Made by a program: the position numbers and the translations under genes. Of a stretch of 58,397 nucleotides of DNA, positions 1 through 7,677 are shown one piece after another (the first letter of the stretch is position 1; the number at the start of each line of letters is the position of its first letter). The DNA is taken from positions 1 to 58,397 of the forward strand of contig NZ_JAESDK010000025.1 in assembly GCF_019249245.1 (NCBI RefSeq), in the 5' to 3' direction. Below the pieces are notes generated by a model, which made no database searches, had not been told where the DNA came from, and saw only the letters and a list, made by a program, of their open reading frames with translations. The stretch is from Alteromonas lipotrueiana. GTDB taxonomy: Bacteria > Pseudomonadota > Gammaproteobacteria > Enterobacterales > Alteromonadaceae.

Positions 1-98
1 CTCTGGTGAGCAGTTTTGCTGTTAGCTAACCCACGAAAATGCGGAGGCTAGCATTTCTCAGGGAGTCATTGTGTCTAGCTGCCCCTCAATTTCACCCC

Positions 99-125
99 TT
101 GCAGAATGAGTTAAAAAGGTATAAT
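99..125 (+). promoter_or_regulatory. Putative promoter of the BrnT-like toxin-antitoxin pair
   Basis: A TTGCAG hexamer (99-104) is followed after 15 bases by a perfect TATAAT (120-125), eight bases before the toxin ATG. The spacer is shorter than the usual 16-18, so the -35 assignment is weak while the -10 is strong. Toxin-antitoxin cassettes usually carry their own promoter, which fits. Confidence 0.45.
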
Positions 126-133
126 TTTTACTC

Positions 134-397
134 ATGCAGAATTTCGAATTTGACCAGACTAAAAGTGATTCTAATTTAACCAAACATGGAATCGACTTTG
201 TTGAAGCCCAAAAGCTTTGGAATGACCCAATGCTTTTGGAGATCCCAGCAAAAACAGAGGATGAACCTAGATATATCATTATTGGTCTTATAGGTGGCAA
301 ACACTGGACAGCAGTGATTACTTATAGGAATAAAAACATTCGAATTATTTCTGTACGACGCGCCAGAAAGTCAGAGGTGGCAATATATGAAAGCTAA
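134..397 (+). CDS. BrnT-family (DUF497) type II toxin
   Basis: 87-residue protein of the BrnT/DUF497 family, RelE-fold ribonucleases that inhibit translation. Visible family hallmarks are the N-terminal NLTKHGIDFVEAQ segment (the usual N-x-x-KHG-x-x-F-x-x-A pattern), the central RYIIIGLIGG strand, and the C-terminal IRIISVRRARKSEVAIYE block. Length matches the family. It overlaps the downstream antitoxin by 11 bases, implying translational coupling. The toxin-first order is typical of brnTA. It sits between integron-like recombination sites, where such pairs commonly act as stabilising cassettes. Family assignment is firm; toxicity is inferred. Confidence 0.85.
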   Translation: MQNFEFDQTKSDSNLTKHGIDFVEAQKLWNDPMLLEIPAKTEDEPRYIIIGLIGGKHWTAVITYRNKNIRIISVRRARKSEVAIYES

Positions 398-632
398 AAA
401 TTTCGAGGAAAAATTTGAGAGTGGAGATGAAATTCTTCAGCACTTAGATTTATCCAAAGCAAAACGCCCAATGCAAAAACAAAAAAGGATTAACGTAGAC
501 ATTCCGGAATGGATGATCGATTCCTTGGATAGAGAAGCCGGTCGGGTTGGTGTTACTCGCCAATCTATAATTAAGGTTTGGTTGGCTGAGAGACTGGAGC
601 AATCGCAGTCGTTAGAACGCACAGGCAGCTAA
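387..632 (+). CDS. Ribbon-helix-helix (CopG-type) antitoxin paired with BrnT-like toxin
   Basis: 81-residue partner of the BrnT-like toxin. The C-terminal half (about residues 31-72) reads as a ribbon-helix-helix DNA-binding domain: a short basic strand KRINVDIPEW followed by two helices ending in IIKVWLAERLEQ. The N-terminal half is charged and probably wraps the toxin. It differs from classical BrnA in sequence, so CopG-type antitoxin is the safer name. The ATG lies inside the toxin's last codons. Its stop codon lies within the left arm of the downstream attC-like palindrome, a tight arrangement typical of gene cassettes. It probably autoregulates the upstream promoter. Confidence 0.8.
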   Translation: MKAKNFEEKFESGDEILQHLDLSKAKRPMQKQKRINVDIPEWMIDSLDREAGRVGVTRQSIIKVWLAERLEQSQSLERTGS

Positions 633-734
633 CAAAGCGCTAAACACGTTCACTTCGTTCACTGGCATAGTAACGCAGCGGCGCTGCGTTACTATGCTGC
701 TACGTCACTGCCCGTTAGCTTAGCGTTAGCTGCC
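624..734 (+). repeat. attC-like integron recombination site 1
   Basis: About 111 bases between two cassette genes. Outer arms GGCAGCTAAC (624-633) and GTTAGCTGCC (725-734) are perfect reverse complements and contain the R''/R' core pattern (CTAAC ... GTTAG). A second partial pairing lies just inside them. The centre holds a perfect 16-base inverted repeat (665-680 and 682-697) around one base. Size, nested symmetry, overlap with the upstream stop codon and position directly 3' of a gene all fit an attC site. No integrase gene is in the window. A 10-base GTTAGC/GCTAAC palindrome at 21-30 may be the end of the preceding site. Confidence 0.6.
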
Positions 735-747
735 TCTGGAAAAAGTC

Positions 748-1092
748 ATGGATGTAATAGATATAAAAACATTTATCCCAAGTAAGGATTTCGAAACATC
801 AAAGTCTTTCTACTCGGAAATTGGATTCAAGTCTGAATACGTAACCGACGAACTCACACTTTTTGAAAACGGTGATTGCCTTTTCTTTTTGCAGCGTTTT
901 TACAATGAAGATTTGGCTAAAAATTTCATGTTGCAAATCTGCGTTGCAGACATTTACGAAGCACATGAGTTATGCTCTAAATCCGAACACAAAACGAAGA
1001 TTACCCCAGTCCAAGAAGAAGCTTGGGGAAAAGTATTTTATTTATGGGGGCCAGTGGGTGAACTGTTGCATATTACGCAGCTGAGCAGCTAA
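748..1092 (+). CDS. VOC superfamily (glyoxalase/bleomycin-resistance-like) protein
   Basis: 114-residue single-domain vicinal-oxygen-chelate protein. Recognisable features are the opening VIDIKTFIPSKDFETSKSFY strand-helix (usual start I-x-P-x-x-D-x-x-x-S-x-x-F-Y), the central ENGDCLFFLQRF strand, and the terminal WGPVGELLHITQ strand with its conserved G-x-x-x-H-I. Such small VOC proteins include dioxygenases, glyoxalase I relatives and drug-binding resistance proteins; the substrate cannot be read from sequence. It starts 17 bases after one attC-like site and its stop lies within the next, so it looks like a complete promoterless cassette. Confidence 0.75.
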   Translation: MDVIDIKTFIPSKDFETSKSFYSEIGFKSEYVTDELTLFENGDCLFFLQRFYNEDLAKNFMLQICVADIYEAHELCSKSEHKTKITPVQEEAWGKVFYLWGPVGELLHITQLSS

Positions 1093-1188
1093 CAAAACGC
1101 TGTTGCCACTCCCTCCGGTCGCTGGGACGCTAACACGTGGGCTGACTCTATAGCCCACGTGTTAGCGTCCCAAAGCTTAAAGTTATAC
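1086..1188 (+). repeat. attC-like integron recombination site 2
   Basis: About 103 bases after the VOC gene. It opens with AGCTAACAAAACGCT, closely matching the start of site 1, and closes with GCTTAAAGTTATAC, giving an R''/R' pair CTAAC ... GTTAT. The centre carries a perfect 20-base inverted repeat (1124-1143 and 1152-1171) with an 8-base loop. The VOC stop codon lies inside the left arm, as in site 1. The shared outer arms with unrelated centres are what a family of attC sites shows. Confidence 0.55.
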
Positions 1189-1196
1189 ACAATTGG

Positions 1197-1487
1197 TCAG
1201 AATAACTTTTTAACGTCGCGGTAAAAGTTTTCATGAGAACCAAGAGCTATCAACTCAAGTACTACAGTGCCATCATCGTAGCTGTAACCTAGTAAGGTTA
1301 ACTGCTTAACCATCTTGAACTTGTACACGCGAAGAAAAGCTAGGTCGCCTTTATTCTGTTCTCCTAGAAGAGGGTCGTCCATCAGTTCCTTTACAGCTTT
1401 ATCCAAGTCTTTTTTCTGGTTCTTATGTAACTTCTTTACTGCTCTCTTAAAATTAGCTGTCTGTAAAACACTCGTAATCTTAGCCAA
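1197..1487 (-). CDS. RelE/ParE-superfamily (YafQ-like) toxin
   Basis: 96-residue basic protein resembling the YafQ/RelE mRNA-interferase family: an N-terminal TANFKRAVKKLHKN helix, a central YKFKMVKQLTLLGYSYD region and the C-terminal VLELIALGSHENFYRDVKKLF, where the conserved GSHENFYRD box carries the candidate catalytic His and Tyr. Its start overlaps the antitoxin end by 8 bases, the usual antitoxin-toxin coupling. It runs opposite to the two preceding cassettes, as is common for toxin-antitoxin cassettes that bring their own promoter. Confidence 0.85.
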   Translation of the reverse strand: MAKITSVLQTANFKRAVKKLHKNQKKDLDKAVKELMDDPLLGEQNKGDLAFLRVYKFKMVKQLTLLGYSYDDGTVVLELIALGSHENFYRDVKKLF

Positions 1488-1701
1488 AATCGTAAGGCTC
1501 CAATTTCCCTGCCTCTTTTTCCGCCTTGGAAATAATCGCCTGTTTCACGAATTCGTATGGCAAATCAGGATTATCTTCCATCATTTCACCTATTTTTGCC
1601 CAATGCTCAATCTGTTTTGGCATAGTTCGGTTTAGTGCTTTGCCCATAATGGTAGCTTTCTCAACTAGATCTTGGTCTAGTCTTACGCTCGCGGTTGCCA
1701 T
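1480..1701 (-). CDS. ParD-like antitoxin
   Basis: 73-residue antitoxin. The N-terminus ATASVRLDQDLVEKATIMGK is a ribbon-helix-helix strand and helix, and the middle NRTMPKQIEHWAKIGEMMED matches the ParD-like family (PF11903) often found with RelE/ParE toxins. The C-terminal 20 residues probably cover the toxin. The ATG has a good Shine-Dalgarno sequence (AGGAG on the minus strand). A promoter with a palindrome over its -10 box lies immediately upstream, indicating autorepression. Confidence 0.85.
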   Translation of the reverse strand: MATASVRLDQDLVEKATIMGKALNRTMPKQIEHWAKIGEMMEDNPDLPYEFVKQAIISKAEKEAGKLEPYDFG

Positions 1702-1729
1702 AATATGTCTCCTAATAGTTCATTAGAAC

Positions 1730-1758
1730 ATTGTAGCAATGCGCTACAATTGTGGCAA
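1730..1758 (-). promoter_or_regulatory. Promoter and autoregulatory operator of the RelE/ParD-like pair
   Basis: On the minus strand a TTGCCA box (1758-1753) is separated by exactly 17 bases from TACAAT (1735-1730). A palindrome TTGTAGC-N5-GCTACAA (1731-1749) covers the -10 box and most of the spacer, where a bound antitoxin would block polymerase. Confidence 0.65.
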
Positions 1759-1784
1759 ATCGCGTATAATAAATGCTTTAACAC

Positions 1785-2366
1785 TAGTAGCCATTCGGCA
1801 AGCATTGCAATGAGCAACAGCATATCGAATCGCTTAGGGCAACGTGTTCTGCTGTGACGCAGTCCCAGCCCGTACTGAGGGCTTTTAATATCGCGGAAAC
1901 TTTCTTCTATTTGCATTCGCCTGGCATAGAGGTTGACGAGTTTCTTTGAGGACAATGATTCCGCGGGGATATTCGTTGCGAGTAGCCAGGGCTCTTTACT
2001 GCTATCACGATAATTTTGCTGTGCATTGTGATGACGCCCGGCTTTGGAGGAGCGCTGGTCTTTACGTCCTTTGGATTTAGCTTTAAACAGATGCAAACAG
2101 GCATTAATGGGGCTTTTTCGACCTAATTCACCGGTTCCCAGGCAACGCGCTCTGGTGTTGACTGAGGGGTAAAAGGACTTGTTGCTGCGCCATTTGGACT
2201 GACCCTGTTCACGAAAGCTGACTTCACCACGGACACGTCCAAGCCAGAACCAATCAAGCTTTTCTACTTCCCGGAACCAGGTGTTGCGATAGCCCGCATC
2301 GGTGACGATAAGCGGGCAACAGCGCTCAGGCAGTATGGCTGCCAATACTCTAAAAATTGTATTCAC
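1785..2366 (-). pseudogene. Truncated IS4-family transposase (C-terminal part)
   Basis: Remnant of an IS4-family DDE transposase. IVTDAGYRNTWF carries the second catalytic Asp, and YARRMQIEESFRDIK is the IS4 signature Y-x2-R-x3-E-x6-K with the catalytic Glu. The N-terminal half with the first Asp is missing: a stop codon lies directly upstream of the GTG that opens the frame. Recognisable transposase ends at about 1785; the frame then runs to 1683 through unrelated sequence that forms the toxin-antitoxin promoter. Roughly 195 of the usual 370-400 residues remain. It cannot be active and may have destroyed the third cassette's attC site. Confidence 0.8.
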
Positions 2367-2472
2367 TTATTTAAAAGCGGAAATTGAGAGTGTAAAAATC
2401 ACCTGTTTATCGGGCTCTTTGTGTCCGTCTCCCTGAATCGCAACAAATACCGTTACCATTTGAAGAGCAGTA

Positions 2473-2709
2473 GTGAACAAAAATAAGGTAAAAACCCTGG
2501 GGCGTTACCAACACTATAAAGGTAACTTGTATGACGTCTATGAAGTGGCTACGCATTCAGAAGATGAAAGTAAGCTTGTGGTATATCGTCCTTGCTACGG
2601 CGAAAAAGCGCTGTGGGTGCGCCCGCTAGAAATGTTTTTCGAAGCGGTAGAAAAAGACGGGCAAACGCTGGCCCGTTTTGAATACATAGGTGACATACCA
2701 GAAGATTAA
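2473..2709 (+). CDS. DUF1653 family protein
   Basis: 78-residue DUF1653 protein. The family pattern is clear: GRYQHYKGNLYDVYEVATHSE, then VVYRPCYGEKALWVRPLEMF, ending in RFEYIG. These small SH3-like proteins are widespread; their function is unestablished. Start is GTG; no earlier in-frame start has a ribosome site. It converges with the LacI-type regulator, only 14 bases separating the two stops. Confidence 0.85.
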   Translation: MNKNKVKTLGRYQHYKGNLYDVYEVATHSEDESKLVVYRPCYGEKALWVRPLEMFFEAVEKDGQTLARFEYIGDIPED

Positions 2710-2723
2710 AAATAGCGCGTATG

Positions 2724-3731
2724 CTACGCAGTTTCTCTAATTTTAAGTTCAAAAGGTAAAATGGTTTTGGTCTTTTCTACCTCTTCACCTTCAATAAGAG
2801 CGATTAGAGAGGCGGTAGCCATTTCAGCCATTTTCCTACGAGGCACTGACACGGTAGTTAACGAGGGGTATATTGAGCGGGCGAAACTCAAATCGTTAAA
2901 CCCACAAATATCAATATCTCTACCGGGTTTAATGCCTTGTCTATTACACTCCATCACAGCGCCTGCCGCGAGTTCGTCACTGACAAAAAATAGTGCGTCT
3001 AAATCTGGCCATTTATGCAAGGCTTCAGAAAGAAGCTCAGCTCCTGCCTGAAAAGAGGGTTCCGCTCTTGAAGCTACACACCGTTCAGAAGATAAGCCTG
3101 CTTCATAGAGCGCGCTAGACCAACCTTGTTTTCTAAGTAGCGCCCGCCAATCTAGAAATAAAGAACAAAAAGCAATGTTACGACGCCCTTTATCAATTAA
3201 ATACTGTGTCATCTCTTTCGCGGCAAGCTCATTGTTAACCCCGTAGTTAATATCAAACGGCTCGCTTGAAATATCCATTATTTCAGCCACAGGCGTCCCC
3301 GTGGCCAAAAGCATTTTTCGGGTTTCTTGGGTATGGCGGGTTGAGGTAAGAATAAACCCGCTGACAGCCTGCTGAATATAAGATTCAACAATGCGTTCTT
3401 CACCGAGTTCAGTATAAGTTGAATCGCCAATCATCAAAGAATAATTCATTTTATCAGCAACCGCTTTCACGCCTAGCATTACGTCGTTAAATACATTGTT
3501 GCCAAAAGAGGGGAGCAATAGTGCAATTGTACGATTGCTATCTGCAGAAAGAGATTGGGCAGCGCGATTGGGGATATAGTTTAGCTCTCGCGCAGCCTGT
3601 TTGATTTTTTGCGCTAACGATTTCGATATGCCACTGGAGTTATTCAGTGCTCGAGAAACGGTTGTTTTATGAACACCTAAATAATCGGCAACATCAGAAA
3701 TTTTAGTACGGGGTTTTTTAGCCATGGTCAT
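2724..3731 (-). CDS. gntR: LacI-family repressor, gluconate-operon regulator GntR type
   Basis: 335 residues. An N-terminal LacI helix-turn-helix (ISDVADYLGVHKTTVSRALN, about residues 11-30) and hinge helix (RAAQSLSADSNRTIALLLP) precede a periplasmic-binding-protein-like sensor domain (about 65-330). It lies downstream of gluconokinase on the same strand (60-base gap), suggesting gntK-gntR co-transcription. LacI-type palindromes in front of the transporter and trehalase genes are its likely operators. The probable inducer is gluconate or a derivative, by analogy with E. coli GntR. The first ATG is used; another ATG two codons later is possible. Confidence 0.8.
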   Translation of the reverse strand: MTMAKKPRTKISDVADYLGVHKTTVSRALNNSSGISKSLAQKIKQAARELNYIPNRAAQSLSADSNRTIALLLPSFGNNVFNDVMLGVKAVADKMNYSLMIGDSTYTELGEERIVESYIQQAVSGFILTSTRHTQETRKMLLATGTPVAEIMDISSEPFDINYGVNNELAAKEMTQYLIDKGRRNIAFCSLFLDWRALLRKQGWSSALYEAGLSSERCVASRAEPSFQAGAELLSEALHKWPDLDALFFVSDELAAGAVMECNRQGIKPGRDIDICGFNDLSFARSIYPSLTTVSVPRRKMAEMATASLIALIEGEEVEKTKTILPFELKIRETA

Positions 3732-3791
3732 TTTTTGTTCTTACAATCTCGTTTCAATTTTATCGAAATGTTGCGCGGAAGCACTCACCTA

Positions 3792-4316
3792 TTATTTGTT
3801 CTGCGTTATTACTGAACGTATATAACTTTCGGCCTGTTTGGCAACTTCGTCGAAGCTCTGCGCTACATCGATGATAAATGCGTTCTCTTTTGAGGGGAGT
3901 TCTAACGCTGAAAATTGACTATCGAGCATAGCATCACCGTTGAAAAAATGCTCTCGTTGTTTTAACCGCTCACTTAACACCCGCTGAGACGCGTGCAAAT
4001 AAATAAAGTGACAACGTGAGCTGATGCCTTTTGTAAGTACATCCCGATACGCAGCGCGTAACGCTGAACAACTGATAATGACATCTTGCTGGGCATTCAA
4101 ATGTTGTTTGGCAACCTTATTCAAGGTTTTTAACCATTCCCATCTATCCGCATCTTGCAATGGAATACCAGCGGACATTTTTTCGATATTACTCGGGCTG
4201 TGATAGCTGTCACCCTCCTCAAAAGACAACGAAAATGTATCAGCAAGATACCGGCTTAAGGTCGATTTTCCTGTGCCAGACACTCCTGAAACAAAAAATA
4301 CATTGCGTTGGGTCAT
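3792..4316 (-). CDS. gntK: Gluconokinase (GntK/IdnK type)
   Basis: 174-residue ATP-dependent kinase phosphorylating D-gluconate to 6-phosphogluconate, feeding the Entner-Doudoroff and pentose phosphate routes. The P-loop GVSGTGKST is at residues 11-19; EGDSYHSPSNIEKMSAGIPL and DADRWEWL are the gluconate-binding and lid motifs of the family. A GTG five codons upstream overlaps the Shine-Dalgarno sequence (GAGAAG), so the ATG at 4316 is chosen. It diverges from the transporter gene; the 249-base intergenic region holds a degenerate LacI-type operator. Confidence 0.92.
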   Translation of the reverse strand: MTQRNVFFVSGVSGTGKSTLSRYLADTFSLSFEEGDSYHSPSNIEKMSAGIPLQDADRWEWLKTLNKVAKQHLNAQQDVIISCSALRAAYRDVLTKGISSRCHFIYLHASQRVLSERLKQREHFFNGDAMLDSQFSALELPSKENAFIIDVAQSFDEVAKQAESYIRSVITQNK

Positions 4317-4397
4317 AAAATCACTTCTCACTTTAAGGGTCAGGGTTTGATGCTTGCCGACGTGTGGTTCATGTTAACTACCAGCAAATAATAGTTT

Positions 4398-4411
4398 GGA
4401 AACCGGTTGCG
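4398..4411. promoter_or_regulatory. Putative LacI-type operator, degenerate copy
   Basis: GGAAACCGGTTGCG lies between the divergent gntK and gntT genes. It keeps the AAACCGGTT core and matches five of seven right-arm positions of the perfect palindrome found before the trehalase gene. Likely bound by the adjacent LacI-family repressor. Confidence 0.55.
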
Positions 4412-4565
4412 TTCAAGAGGTGATTATAATATTGTTACCAAAAGTTAGTGTAATTAATAAGTTGTTAATATTGAGTTGTGTGGCGTGTGCACGGGAGTAG
4501 CCAGCAAGCTTAAAATCACAGCGCTTTTTATGCACATCTCAGTCGATTTTATCTAGAGAGAAACT

Positions 4566-5912
4566 ATGACAGATACCTTTTCATTACTTTTTGTCGCCAT
4601 ATGTAGCATCGTACTTCTTACTTATTTGGTGGTGGTAAGAAAAGTGCATGCTTTTGTGGCCATTTTAGTAGCAGCCGCTTTCGTTGGGCTTGGAACGGGT
4701 ATGCAGGCCTCTGACGTTTTGGCTTCTATGCAGTCGGGTATGGGGAATACGTTGGGCTTTGTGGCCACCATCGTCGGTCTTGGTGCAATGTTCGGCCAGT
4801 TCCTGGAAGAGTCTGGGGGCATAGACCGCTTAGCACAAACTATTAATAAGCGCTTTGGCGAGAAAAATAGTCAATGGGCCGTGGTGTTAACCGGTTTCTT
4901 AGTGGCAATACCTGTGTTTTTCGAAGTGGGTCTGATTATACTCATGCCGCTTATATATTCGATGGCGAAAAAGACCGGCAAGTCGCTTATTTATTATGGT
5001 ATTCCGCTAACCGCGGGGTTAGCTGTTACCCATGCTTTTATACCGCCAACCCCAGGCCCCGTGGCCGTTGCGTCGATATTGGGCGCTGACATCGGCCTTG
5101 TTATTTTGTTTGGCTTTGTTGTGGGTATTCCTTGTGCGTGCATTGCCGGGCCAATTTACGCCACGTTTCTTGCGAAACGCTTACATGTGCCTGTGCCATC
5201 CCATGCCCTTGAGGCTTCCGCTTCCACAAACCGCATGGAAAACATGCCTAGTTTTATGACCGTGGCGAGCTTGCTGTTATTTCCATTACTTGCAATTTTA
5301 ATTGGTACGCTTGCTAAGTTCGCACTACCGGATAGCTATTTTAAACAAATAGTCATGTTTATTGGTCATCCATTTATCGCCCTTACCTTGGCTACAATTG
5401 CATGTTTTAAAGTGTTAGGTAAAAACCAGGGTTTATCGAATGATCAAATTAGAAATATCGCCTCACGCGGATTAGAGCCGGTTGCACTGGTGATCTTGGT
5501 TACCGGGGCAGGGGGCATGTTTAAGCAGGTACTTATAGACTCTGGGGCAGGTCAAGCATTCGCAGATGTTGTGGCACTGTCTCCGTTACCACCCTTAGCC
5601 GCTGGGTTTTTAATTGCTATTTCTGTACGAATAATTCAAGGCTCAGCAACAGTAGCCATGTTAACGGCAGCAGGGTTGATGGGCCCAGTGGTCCAAGAGT
5701 TAACGTTCTCGCCTGCTATTTTAGCGTTAATGACCATAGCCATTGCGGCAGGAGCAACCGCTATGTCTCATGTCAACGATACAGGGTTTTGGATCATCAA
5801 TAGGTACTTCAATATCTCTGTTAAAGACACCTTTATTTCATGGACGTGTATGGCCACGCTCATCGGATTTATCGGCATCACACTTGTGCTAATCCTAGGG
5901 TTATTCGTCTGA
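4566..5912 (+). CDS. gntT: Gluconate:H+ symporter, GntP family
   Basis: 448-residue inner-membrane permease with 12 or more hydrophobic segments. Family marks include GAMFGQFLEESGG, IPVFFEVGLIILMPL, GLAVTHAFIPPTPGPVAVA and SHVNDTGFWIINRYF. GntP proteins import gluconate or related sugar acids with protons. It diverges from gntK-gntR and is followed by trehalase and a TonB receptor with the same type of operator. Length is typical. gntT is used in the family sense; the actual substrate could be another aldonate. Confidence 0.88.
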   Translation: MTDTFSLLFVAICSIVLLTYLVVVRKVHAFVAILVAAAFVGLGTGMQASDVLASMQSGMGNTLGFVATIVGLGAMFGQFLEESGGIDRLAQTINKRFGEKNSQWAVVLTGFLVAIPVFFEVGLIILMPLIYSMAKKTGKSLIYYGIPLTAGLAVTHAFIPPTPGPVAVASILGADIGLVILFGFVVGIPCACIAGPIYATFLAKRLHVPVPSHALEASASTNRMENMPSFMTVASLLLFPLLAILIGTLAKFALPDSYFKQIVMFIGHPFIALTLATIACFKVLGKNQGLSNDQIRNIASRGLEPVALVILVTGAGGMFKQVLIDSGAGQAFADVVALSPLPPLAAGFLIAISVRIIQGSATVAMLTAAGLMGPVVQELTFSPAILALMTIAIAAGATAMSHVNDTGFWIINRYFNISVKDTFISWTCMATLIGFIGITLVLILGLFV

Positions 5913-5948
5913 TCTTATTCAGACATACCCTATTTTTTTAAATACTAT

Positions 5949-5962
5949 GGAAACCGGTTTCC
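5949..5962. promoter_or_regulatory. Perfect LacI-type operator before trehalase
   Basis: GGAAACCGGTTTCC is a perfect 14-base palindrome in the 78-base gap between the gntT stop and the trehalase start, 29 bases before the GTG. The central CpG with A/T flanks is typical of LacI-family sites. The shared core with the copy at 4398 places gntT and treA-TonB receptor under one repressor. Confidence 0.7.
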
Positions 5963-5990
5963 TATCTGGTCGTAAATTTTGGAGGTTTTT

Positions 5991-7628
5991 GTGATAAAGA
6001 ATTATTGGCGTGAACGTTGTAAGAAAGCCACTGCGAGAAAATGGACGGCTTTAATTTTGATAGCTGGTGTAGCAGGGCACGCAAGTGGTGAATCTTCTGG
6101 TCACGCGGAGCAATACCACCCTGACGCTGAACTGGGTGAGTTATTTATTCAGGTACAAACTACTAAGATATTAGGAGACTATAAAACCTTTGTCGATGCG
6201 ATCCCTAATTCTTCTCCAGAAGCGATCCTTCAAAAGTACAACCAACAAAAAGACACAGCAGATTTTGACCTGAATCAGTTTGTACTTGCTAATTTCACAT
6301 TGCCAGAGAAAGTCCAGGCGGCAGCAGTGTCCCATGAATCGGAGCTAAAAACTCATCTAGATAACCATTGGGGAAATCTGGTTCGCGACCCTCAAAAAAA
6401 ATCTAATTATTCATCGCTGGTTGCTTTACCTCATCCGTATGTTGTTCCAGGCGGGCGTTTCAGAGAAATGTTCTATTGGGATAGCTACTTTACTATTGTT
6501 GGGCTTTTAGAATCGGATGAAGATGCGCTTGCCCGCGGAATGATTGATAATTTTGCCTACATGATTGATGAGTTTGGTTTCGTACCAAACGGCAATCGCA
6601 GCTATTTTCTAAGTCGCTCACAACCTCCTTTATTCGCTGCCAGTTTACTTGCTTATGCCGACAAGCATGGCATGGATTCTGTCGTTTCTTACCTGCCGCA
6701 GTTGGAAGCTGAATATGGTTATTGGATGGATGGAAATGATGAAATTCCAAATAAGGCGACACATGGCCGGCACCTTATCGTCTTGGAAAACGGTGATTAT
6801 CTAAATCGCTATGCAGGAGCAAAAGAAGTGCCTCGTGCCGAAGCATACGGAAAAGAATTACGCTGGGCTTCTGCGCTGCCTGAAGCGCAACGAGGCGACT
6901 ATCACCGACATCTTAGAGCCGTGTGCGAATCAGGTTGGGATTTTAGCAGTCGCTGGTTCAAGGATGGGGTTAATAAGTCGACGACTCATGCTATGGACAT
7001 TATTCCTGTTGATTTAACCAGTTTGCTTTTTCAACTAGAGCATACGTTAGGGTTACTGTTCGAACATGTAGGGAACACTGAAAAGAGCAAACACTATTTC
7101 GCCGTAGCAGAGCGCCGTAAATCACTACTTCACAAATATCATTTTGATAAAAAAACAGGCACCTACCAAGACTATGATTTTAAGCTGAAACAACATACGG
7201 GACGCCTGTCCATGGCAATGGCCTACCCCCTCTACGTAGGCGCAGCAACCGACACCGCCGCTAAACGTGTTTCAGACTACCTCGCACAACATTTTCTTAT
7301 GCCAGGGGGATTTGTATCAACCTTGGTCGAAACGGGTGAGCAGTGGGACTACCCGAATGGTTGGGCGCCGCTGCAATACATCGGAGTAAAAGGCTTGCTT
7401 AACTATCAACAAAACGACGTTGCTCATGAAGCAATGAGCAGATGGCTTGCGCTTAACGAGAAAGTTTACAAAGCCGAAGGCAAGATGATGGAAAAATACA
7501 ATGTGGTAGACACCACCTTAAAGGCCGGTGGCGGAGAATACCCTACTCAAGATGGATTTGGTTGGACCAATGGCGTTGACCTCGCATTTTACCGACTGCT
7601 TGGAAAGCAACAGGTAAGCGCGAAGTAA
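5991..7628 (+). CDS. treA: Periplasmic alpha,alpha-trehalase (GH37)
   Basis: 545-residue GH37 enzyme hydrolysing trehalose to two glucoses. Trehalase signature 1 (PGGRFREMFYWDSY, residues 153-166) and signature 2 (QWDYPNGWAP) are intact; the catalytic acid is probably the Asp of ESGWDFSSRWF and the base the Glu of GGGEYPTQDGFGWTNG. An N-terminal basic segment and hydrophobic stretch (about 17-31) form a signal peptide, so it acts in the periplasm. The GTG at 5991 is chosen because GGAGG lies 5 bases before it; an in-frame TTG at 5979 would overlap that site. The TonB receptor follows after 49 bases, probably co-transcribed. Confidence 0.9.
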   Translation: MIKNYWRERCKKATARKWTALILIAGVAGHASGESSGHAEQYHPDAELGELFIQVQTTKILGDYKTFVDAIPNSSPEAILQKYNQQKDTADFDLNQFVLANFTLPEKVQAAAVSHESELKTHLDNHWGNLVRDPQKKSNYSSLVALPHPYVVPGGRFREMFYWDSYFTIVGLLESDEDALARGMIDNFAYMIDEFGFVPNGNRSYFLSRSQPPLFAASLLAYADKHGMDSVVSYLPQLEAEYGYWMDGNDEIPNKATHGRHLIVLENGDYLNRYAGAKEVPRAEAYGKELRWASALPEAQRGDYHRHLRAVCESGWDFSSRWFKDGVNKSTTHAMDIIPVDLTSLLFQLEHTLGLLFEHVGNTEKSKHYFAVAERRKSLLHKYHFDKKTGTYQDYDFKLKQHTGRLSMAMAYPLYVGAATDTAAKRVSDYLAQHFLMPGGFVSTLVETGEQWDYPNGWAPLQYIGVKGLLNYQQNDVAHEAMSRWLALNEKVYKAEGKMMEKYNVVDTTLKAGGGEYPTQDGFGWTNGVDLAFYRLLGKQQVSAK

Positions 7629-7677
7629 CGTTTTACACAGTGCACTACAAAACACACTACACGTTTAGGAGACTTGT

